Origin: Rhodospirillales bacterium
Lineage (GTDB): Bacteria > Pseudomonadota > Alphaproteobacteria > UBA828
Assembly: GCA_026712885.1 (NCBI GenBank)
Contig: JAPOPO010000534.1
Location: 1 to 5,041, forward strand
Length of the DNA stretch: 5,041 nt
Direction: 5' to 3'
The notes beneath the pieces are model-generated. The model saw nothing but the letters and a program-made list of their open reading frames with translations, was not told the origin of the DNA and searched no databases. Position numbers and translations under genes: made by a program. Positions 1 to 3,515 of this stretch are shown piece by piece (position 1 is the stretch's first letter; the number at the start of each line of letters is the position of its first letter).

Positions 1-1
1 C

Positions 2-247
2 TGGTCGATCCTCGCCGCCGGCCGCCACCAGATGAGCTTCGTCACCATGGGCGCGATGATGGGCGGCAACATCCGCGTCGGGCTGGAGGACAGCCTCTTC
101 ATCGGCAAGGGCGAGCTCGCGCCCTCCAACGCCGCCCAGGTCGCCAAGGCGAGGCGCATCGTCGAGGAGCTTTCGCTCGAGGTCGCAACACCGGCCGAAG
201 CCCGCGAGATGCTCGGCCTCAAAGGCGGCGATCAGGTCGACTTCTGA
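2..247 (+). CDS. BKACE family (DUF849) beta-keto acid cleavage enzyme, C-terminal fragment
   Basis: Only the last 81 codons are present; the reading frame is open from base 2 and the gene starts outside the window. The family, typified by 3-keto-5-aminohexanoate cleavage enzyme (Kce), condenses a beta-keto acid with acetyl-CoA to give an acetoacetate and a new CoA ester, using a divalent metal in a cytoplasmic TIM barrel. What is visible is the typical C-terminal end: a GGNIRVGLED segment (about 62-91), a following LFIGKGELAPSN segment, and a helix ending in ATPAEAREMLGL. By memory of Kce, the Arg, Glu and Asp of RVGLED correspond to catalytic Arg226, metal ligand Glu230 and Asp231, so the active-site tail looks intact. 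Substrate specificity is set largely by upstream residues that are not visible. The next gene starts 28 bp downstream on the same strand, consistent with an operon. Confidence 0.88.
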   Translation, partial: WSILAAGRHQMSFVTMGAMMGGNIRVGLEDSLFIGKGELAPSNAAQVAKARRIVEELSLEVATPAEAREMLGLKGGDQVDF

Positions 248-275
248 TCAAGGCGCGTGCGAGTCTGAGTCGCGC

Positions 276-1100
276 ATGAGCACCGCAGACACCGGCATCG
301 ACAGCGCCGCCGCCGAGCGCTTCCAGCGGGACGGCGTCGTCCATCTGGCGGGTGCATTCGCGGACTGGCTCGATCCGCTCCGCGCCGGGGTCGAGCGCAA
401 CATGCGCACCCCCGGCCCCTACACGCGCGAGTACGAGCCGGAGGGCTCGAAGGGCTACTTCTTCGGCGACTACTGCAACTGGGACCGCGTGCCCGAGTAT
501 CGTGAATTCGTCCTCCACTCTCACGCGGCGGCGCTGGCCGCGCAGCTCATGGGCTCGAGCACGGCGCGCTTCTTCCACGAGCACGTGCTGGTGAAGGAGC
601 CAAAAACCGAGTCACGCACACCGTGGCACCACGACCTGCCTTACTACTGCATCGACGGGACGCAGTGCGTGAGCTTCTGGACCGCGCTCGATCCCGTCCC
701 GCGCGCGATGTGCCTGGAGCTCGTCGTGGGCTCCCATCGCTGGGGCAAGTCGTTCATGCCAAAGAAGTTTGTGGGCGTGGACTACCGGCGCGAGGGCGAG
801 GCCCTCGATTCCATGCCGGACATCGACGGGCATCGGGACGAATACGAGATCGCGTCCTTCGACGTGGCGCCGGGTGACGCCATCGCCTTCCACTTCCTCA
901 CCGTCCACGGCGCGCCGGGCAACGCCTCGGCATCGGCGCGGCGCCGCGCCTTCGTTCACCGCTGGGTCGGCGACGACGTCCGCTTCAAGGTGCGCCCCGG
1001 CGAGGTTTCGCCGCCCTTCCCCGAAGTGCACCGGCGGCTAAGCGACGGCGATCCCCTCGACGACCCCGAATTCCCCCTCGTCTGGCCGTCTTCGGACTAA
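276..1100 (+). CDS. Phytanoyl-CoA dioxygenase (PhyH) family Fe(II)/2-oxoglutarate oxygenase
   Basis: This 274-residue protein is full length for the PhyH family, whose members hydroxylate or otherwise oxidise small molecules using Fe(II), O2 and 2-oxoglutarate in the cytoplasm. The double-stranded beta-helix facial triad is visible: His118-x-Asp120 in TPWHHDLPYY, and the distal His211 in LTVHGAPGN. The Arg cluster 222-224, 11-13 residues after the distal His, is positioned to bind the 2-oxoglutarate carboxylate. Between these lie FWTALDP (134-140) and ELVVGSHRWGK (148-158), both typical of PhyH proteins. The N-terminal FQRDGVVHLAGAF (16-28) is the usual opening strand. The ATG at 276 has no strong Shine-Dalgarno sequence; translation may depend on the preceding BKACE gene. 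I see no signal peptide. The substrate is unknown; PhyH relatives act on fatty acyl-CoAs, ectoine, phosphonates and natural products, so the family call is firm but the reaction is not. Confidence 0.9.
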   Translation: MSTADTGIDSAAAERFQRDGVVHLAGAFADWLDPLRAGVERNMRTPGPYTREYEPEGSKGYFFGDYCNWDRVPEYREFVLHSHAAALAAQLMGSSTARFFHEHVLVKEPKTESRTPWHHDLPYYCIDGTQCVSFWTALDPVPRAMCLELVVGSHRWGKSFMPKKFVGVDYRREGEALDSMPDIDGHRDEYEIASFDVAPGDAIAFHFLTVHGAPGNASASARRRAFVHRWVGDDVRFKVRPGEVSPPFPEVHRRLSDGDPLDDPEFPLVWPSSD

Positions 1101-1123
1101 GGCAAACCTTCAGACGCTAGAGA

Positions 1124-1194
1124 GCCGGGCCGTCAGGCCCGGACGGCGCGACCGCGCCGCGCGCGTAGCGCGAAGCCAAGCTCGCGGAGCGAGC
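1124..1194. repeat. Cluster of four adjacent GC-rich hairpins in a convergent intergenic region
   Basis: Four short inverted repeats follow each other almost without gaps. Stem 1 is CCGGGCC/GGCCCGG at 1125-1131 and 1136-1142 with loop GTCA. Stem 2 is CGGCGCG/CGCGCCG at 1144-1150 and 1153-1159. Stem 3 is CGCGC/GCGCG at 1160-1164 and 1168-1172. Stem 4 is GCTCGC/GCGAGC at 1180-1185 and 1189-1194. They lie between the ends of the convergent PhyH and cytochrome genes. No U-tract follows, so a standard intrinsic terminator is not obvious. A bidirectional transcription barrier, an mRNA 3'-end stabiliser or a REP-like dispersed repeat are the options. Confidence 0.55.
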
Positions 1195-1203
1195 GCCCGG
1201 CGA

Positions 1204-1232
1204 CTGAGGGAAACTACAAGAAACCCCCTCAG
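1204..1232. terminator. Possible hairpin at the 3' end of the cytochrome gene
   Basis: CTGAGGG (1204-1210) pairs perfectly with CCCTCAG (1226-1232) across a 15-nt loop. The right arm contains the stop codon of the minus-strand cytochrome gene (1229-1231), so the hairpin would form at the extreme 3' end of that mRNA. There is no T-run, so a termination role is inferred only from position. Confidence 0.35.
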
Positions 1233-1714
1233 AAGTTCTCTGCGCGGAACGGCCGATGACAACCGCCGCAGCCTGCGCCGACCGCGCCGAACGCACCCTG
1301 CAGGCTGGCGAGATCGGTTCCAGCTGCCACGACCATCGCCTCCAGCGCCGTGGTGAGCGCGTTGGCCTTCTCCATCACCGCCGGGAAGGTGGTCCAGAGC
1401 TCGGGCTTGGCCCGGGTCTTGCCAGGAAGAGCCTGGTTGTCGGAGCCGGGCGGCCACATCGCGCCCGCGTCCATGGTCGAGAGCGCGAGCAGGCTCTTGG
1501 CGACCCCGGTCGCCTGCGCCGCGTCGTAGGGAACCTGCCCCTTCGCGATCCCGGCGAGCTGGCCCATGAAGAAACCGTTGAGCTGCATGTACGCGATGCG
1601 TGCCTTGACCGCGCCCGAGTGATCCTGTTGAGCGCTCGCCACGCTCGATCCGGCGAACACCGCCAGCGCCAGCGACGCCGCCACAACGCCCGCGATCCAT
1701 GTCCGTTTTCTCAT
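1229..1714 (-). CDS. Secreted class II cytochrome c (cytochrome c'/c556-like)
   Basis: The 161-residue product starts with a Sec signal peptide: a basic MRKR, a hydrophobic stretch to about residue 22, and a likely cleavage site after Ala28 (VASA|QQ). The mature part (about 133 residues) is the usual size of the four-helix-bundle cytochrome c' family. Heme is attached near the C-terminus at Cys149-Gly-Gly-Cys152-His153, the hallmark position of this class. KGQVPYDAAQ (58-67), MWPPGSDNQALPGKTRAKPELW (86-107) and the FGAVGAGC run-up to the heme site are also typical. It should act in the periplasm as a small electron carrier or gas (NO)-binding heme protein. Met43 sits where cytochromes c' carry the distal pocket residue, so six-coordinate c556-type heme is possible. 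A strong Shine-Dalgarno sequence, AAGGGGGGAGG, precedes the ATG by a few bases. The gene appears monocistronic, convergent with PhyH and divergent from the TA block. Confidence 0.93.
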   Translation of the reverse strand: MRKRTWIAGVVAASLALAVFAGSSVASAQQDHSGAVKARIAYMQLNGFFMGQLAGIAKGQVPYDAAQATGVAKSLLALSTMDAGAMWPPGSDNQALPGKTRAKPELWTTFPAVMEKANALTTALEAMVVAAGTDLASLQGAFGAVGAGCGGCHRPFRAENF

Positions 1715-1821
1715 CGCCTCCCCCCTTACCCGTGCCCTACGGGCTTATTTCGCTGTTCGAATGCTACCCTCCCCCGCCGCCCGCCGCCATCGTCAATTGG
1801 CGCTCGCCGGTATCGCGGGCC

Positions 1822-1851
1822 TTGATACTTAAGGGCAAGGGATGATATCAT
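1822..1851 (+). promoter_or_regulatory. Sigma70-like promoter of toxin-antitoxin module 1
   Basis: A -35 box TTGATA (1822-1827, 5 of 6 to consensus) is followed after 18 nt by a -10 box TATCAT (1846-1851, 5 of 6). Transcription would start near 1858, leaving a leader of about 24 nt before the ATG at 1882. The -10 box lies in the centre of the palindrome at 1837-1856, so a protein bound there would block RNA polymerase. This is the arrangement expected for an autoregulated TA operon. Confidence 0.6.
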
Positions 1852-1856
1852 CCCTT
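1837..1856. promoter_or_regulatory. Perfect 20-bp palindrome, candidate antitoxin operator
   Basis: AAGGGATGAT (1837-1846) is followed immediately by its exact reverse complement (1847-1856). Further AAGGG/CCCTT half-sites flank it at 1831-1835 and 1866-1870; TCCCTT recurs at 1851 and 1865, 14 bp apart. It overlaps the -10 box and lies 25 bp before the antitoxin start. Ribbon-helix-helix antitoxins of the FitA type bind such inverted repeats to repress their own operon, so this is the natural operator for the downstream gene. Binding itself is inferred. Confidence 0.65.
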
Positions 1857-1881
1857 ATATCAATTCCCTTTTGAGACCGTC

Positions 1882-2391
1882 ATGGCGAAATACGACCCAC
1901 TGGAACACTACTTGTCGGCACACGCGGAAAGCGGCTGCATGCTGACATTTGCCGAAATCGAAGGGATTATCGGTGCCCCCCTTCCCCCCAGCGCGAGAAC
2001 ACACAGGCGGTGGTGGGGCAACGATAGAACTCACGTGCAGGCTCGGAGCTGGCTGGCCACGAGCCGGGAAGTCACGGACCTTCGGCTCGAAGAGGAACGG
2101 GTGCTCTTTGAGCGTGTCTACTACAGTCCTCCGCCCGCAGACGACTCCCCCAAACGCCCTCGTTCGCAGGTCATCGTGCGCAACCTGGACACCGAGATCG
2201 TTGCAGCACTGAAGCAAAAAGCGAGACGCAACGGCCACTCCCTGGAACAAGAGCTGAGAGTGATTCTGATGCGCGCGGCCGGGCCGGAACGCAGCACGCT
2301 GATCGCCGAAGCCGATCGAATCCGGGCCATGACCGCCGGTCCACTGGAGGACAGTGTGGCCCTGCTGCGCCGGGATCGCGACAGCCGATGA
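1882..2391 (+). CDS. Two-domain antitoxin: DUF7662-like domain fused to FitA-like ribbon-helix-helix domain
   Basis: This 169-residue protein has two recognisable parts. Residues 4-78 (from YDPLEHYL, through LTFAEIEGIIGAPLPPSAR and HRRWWGND, to the LRLEEERVLFER strand) resemble the DUF7662 family, whose function is unknown to me. After a Pro/Ser-rich linker (82-94), residues 95-133 match FitA-type antitoxins: a DNA-contacting strand SQVIVRNLD, then helices ALKQKARRNGHS and LEQELRVILM. Residues 138-169 form the variable tail expected to wrap around the toxin. A normal FitA antitoxin is only about 80 residues. The next gene overlaps the stop codon by 4 bp (ATGA) and encodes a PIN toxin, fixing the role as antitoxin and operon autorepressor. 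Four AGA and one AGG arginine codons hint at foreign origin. The Shine-Dalgarno sequence before ATG 1882 is weak. The antitoxin call is firm; the role of the N-terminal domain is open. Confidence 0.82.
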   Translation: MAKYDPLEHYLSAHAESGCMLTFAEIEGIIGAPLPPSARTHRRWWGNDRTHVQARSWLATSREVTDLRLEEERVLFERVYYSPPPADDSPKRPRSQVIVRNLDTEIVAALKQKARRNGHSLEQELRVILMRAAGPERSTLIAEADRIRAMTAGPLEDSVALLRRDRDSR

Positions 2392-2804
2392 CCCTGGTCA
2401 TCGATGCAAGCGTGGCCTGCAAATGGTTCTTCAATGAGCCGCTTTCGACCGAGGCGCGCGCCCTGGCGCAGTCCGGCGAGGCGTTCGCCGCCCCCGACTT
2501 GATCCTCGTCGAATGTGCGAACGCGGCATGGCAGAGGGTATCGGGCGAGAGCGTTCCGTTGACGCAGGCGCAGGCGTTCCTCTCGGTCCTGCCTCAGTGG
2601 TTCGAGGCCCTGGTTCCGTCGGCGGGGTTGCACGAGACGGCGTTCGAGATGGCCTGCGCATTGGATCATCCGGTCTATGATTGCCAATACCTCGCGCTCG
2701 CTGAGGACGAGGAGACACGACTGGTCACGGCGGACCGGGCCTTCGTCAAAAAGGTCCGCCGCTCGCCCTGGCACGAACGGGTCGAGAGTCTGGGAGGGCG
2801 TTGA
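2388..2804 (+). CDS. vapC: PIN-domain toxin (VapC/FitB-type ribonuclease), module 1
   Basis: The 138-residue product is the normal size of a VapC toxin, a Mg2+-dependent endoribonuclease that cuts tRNA or rRNA when free of its antitoxin. The acidic active-site residues are all visible: Asp6 in LVIDASVACKWF, Glu42 in DLILVECANAAW, Asp98 in HPVYDCQYLALAE, and Asp116 in LVTADRAFV. The gene therefore looks catalytically intact. Its ATG overlaps the antitoxin stop in an ATGA junction, implying translational coupling, and no separate strong ribosome-binding site is seen. It ends 18 bp from the end of the convergent second toxin gene. The RNA target cannot be predicted from the sequence. Confidence 0.93.
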   Translation: MTLVIDASVACKWFFNEPLSTEARALAQSGEAFAAPDLILVECANAAWQRVSGESVPLTQAQAFLSVLPQWFEALVPSAGLHETAFEMACALDHPVYDCQYLALAEDEETRLVTADRAFVKKVRRSPWHERVESLGGR

Positions 2805-2820
2805 GGCATTGACCGCCCTC
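2794..2820. terminator. Hairpin at the junction of the two convergent toxin genes
   Basis: GAGGGCG (2794-2800) pairs perfectly with CGCCCTC (2814-2820) around a 13-nt loop that contains the stop codon of the plus-strand toxin (2802-2804). The minus-strand toxin stops at 2823-2825, just beyond. The position suits a shared, bidirectional end structure, but there is no T-run on either side, so termination is only inferred. Confidence 0.4.
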
Positions 2821-2822
2821 GC

Positions 2823-3215
2823 CTACGGATGCAGATCGACCCTCAAGCCGGCGTGGCGCGCGAGCGTGTCGAAGTCCGAGTCATTGTGGAGGACGGCGGC
2901 GTCGGCGCGGATGGCGACGGCGGCGATGAGGCAATCCATCATCCTGCGGACGGTTTCGCCCTCGCGGCGGCACAGGCGATAGAGCGCGGCGGCCGCATCG
3001 TAGTCGGCAGGTTCGATGGGGATTGCGGCTGCCCGAGCGAGGAGGCGGCGGAGGCTCTGCAGATGCTGCTCGTCGCGCGCGCCCGAGAGCACTTCCATCC
3101 GCACCGCTTCGCAGGTGGCGATCTCGCCGCCCAGCACCCTGTCGACACGGTGGCAGGTGGGCGATCCGGTGTCCCGAAGAAACTCGATCCAGGCGGAGGT
3201 GTCGATCAGGATCAC
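2823..3215 (-). CDS. vapC: VapC toxin (PIN-domain ribonuclease), module 2
   Basis: This 130-residue PIN-domain protein begins VILIDTSAWIEFL at a GTG codon (3213-3215). The frame stays open upstream to 3512, but PIN domains start at this beta strand, and the GTG overlaps the antitoxin stop in a GTGA junction, which decides the start. The active-site acids are Asp5 in LIDTSAW, Glu41 in VRMEVLSG, Asp94 in RMMDCLIAA, and Asp112 with Asp114 in LHNDSDFD. The fold and length match VapC toxins that cleave tRNA or rRNA. The sequence is quite different from the module 1 toxin (for example MMDCLIAA against VYDCQYLALA), so the two are not a recent duplication. Expression is expected to be coupled to the upstream vapB. 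Confidence 0.92.
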   Translation of the reverse strand: MILIDTSAWIEFLRDTGSPTCHRVDRVLGGEIATCEAVRMEVLSGARDEQHLQSLRRLLARAAAIPIEPADYDAAAALYRLCRREGETVRRMMDCLIAAVAIRADAAVLHNDSDFDTLARHAGLRVDLHP

Positions 3216-3415
3216 GATGTGCGGCCGGAACGCAGCTCGTCCAGATCGCCCTCCCATCCCGAGCCGCGCAGCCGGCGGGCGTCGTCGACGCCGAGCGGCT
3301 CCGCCGCAAGCGTGCGCAGCGCGTAGTTGATCGCCTCCCGCTTCGTCGCCAGGCGATAGCGGCGCATGACTTCCGCGCAAGCGTCGTCGTCGATGTCCAC
3401 GTTTGTGCGTGACAT
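3212..3415 (-). CDS. vapB: VapB-type antitoxin, module 2
   Basis: The 67-residue product, MSRTNVDIDDDACAEVM onward, matches the VapB antitoxin family (PF09957-like). It has an N-terminal strand TNVDID, a helix carrying RRYRLATKREAINYALRTL, and an acidic C-terminal tail GWEGDLDELR, whose Trp and Leu residues normally plug the VapC active site. It should neutralise the toxin encoded immediately after it and repress the operon. The start is placed at ATG 3413-3415. In-frame ATGs at 3419-3421 and 3431-3433 would add two or six residues, but they overlap or precede a TATAAT box. An AAGGA at 3433-3437 would favour the 3421 start if transcription begins further upstream. Confidence 0.87.
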   Translation of the reverse strand: MSRTNVDIDDDACAEVMRRYRLATKREAINYALRTLAAEPLGVDDARRLRGSGWEGDLDELRSGRTS

Positions 3416-3430
3416 ACACATTATATACAC
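3414..3430 (-). promoter_or_regulatory. TATAAT promoter element with direct repeats at the vapB start
   Basis: Read on the minus strand, a perfect -10 hexamer TATAAT lies at 3425-3420, only 4 nt before the vapB ATG. It is bracketed by a direct repeat GTGTAT (3430-3425 and 3419-3414) with an 11-nt period, about one helical turn. The best -35 is a poor TTGGAC at 3451-3446 with a 20-nt spacer. If this box is used, the transcript would be essentially leaderless. Confidence 0.5.
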
Positions 3431-3433
3431 CAT

Positions 3434-3453
3434 CCTTGGCTGTGGGTCCAAGG
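3434..3453. promoter_or_regulatory. Inverted repeat CCTTGG-N8-CCAAGG upstream of vapB
   Basis: CCTTGG (3434-3439) and CCAAGG (3448-3453) form a perfect 6-bp inverted repeat with an 8-bp spacer. It covers the presumed -35 region of the minus-strand vapBC operon and lies about 60 bp upstream of hyuA on the other strand. It is a plausible operator for the VapB-VapC complex, or possibly for a hyuA regulator; the sequence does not tell which. Confidence 0.35.
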
Positions 3454-3515
3454 GAGCCCGCTTGCGTTCGCCCGCCTGCCGCGCAAGATGGCGGCCGGCA
3501 TAGGATGGGCACGGG

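Noticed and set aside
612..1031. Antisense open frame within the PhyH gene
   Set aside because: Shadow frame; the sense strand encodes the intact HxD...H...R dioxygenase motifs.
1110..1700. Minus-strand open frame of 196 codons overlapping the cytochrome gene
   Set aside because: It is an Arg/Gly-rich shadow of the cytochrome gene in another frame and runs through the intergenic hairpins; the cytochrome frame has a signal peptide and a heme motif.
1734..1750. GCCC-TAC-GGGC followed by TTATTT as a plus-strand terminator
   Set aside because: The stem is only 4 bp and there is no plus-strand gene ending nearby; it lies in the leader region of the cytochrome gene.
1791..1796. TTGACG on the minus strand as the -35 box of the cytochrome gene
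   Set aside because: The hexamer fits well, but no -10-like hexamer lies 16-19 nt downstream; the nearest (TAGCAT at 1766-1761) is 24 nt away.
3216..3512. N-terminal extension of the module 2 toxin frame (to 229 residues)
   Set aside because: The extension overlaps vapB in another frame and is low-complexity; the PIN domain begins exactly at the GTG that overlaps the vapB stop.
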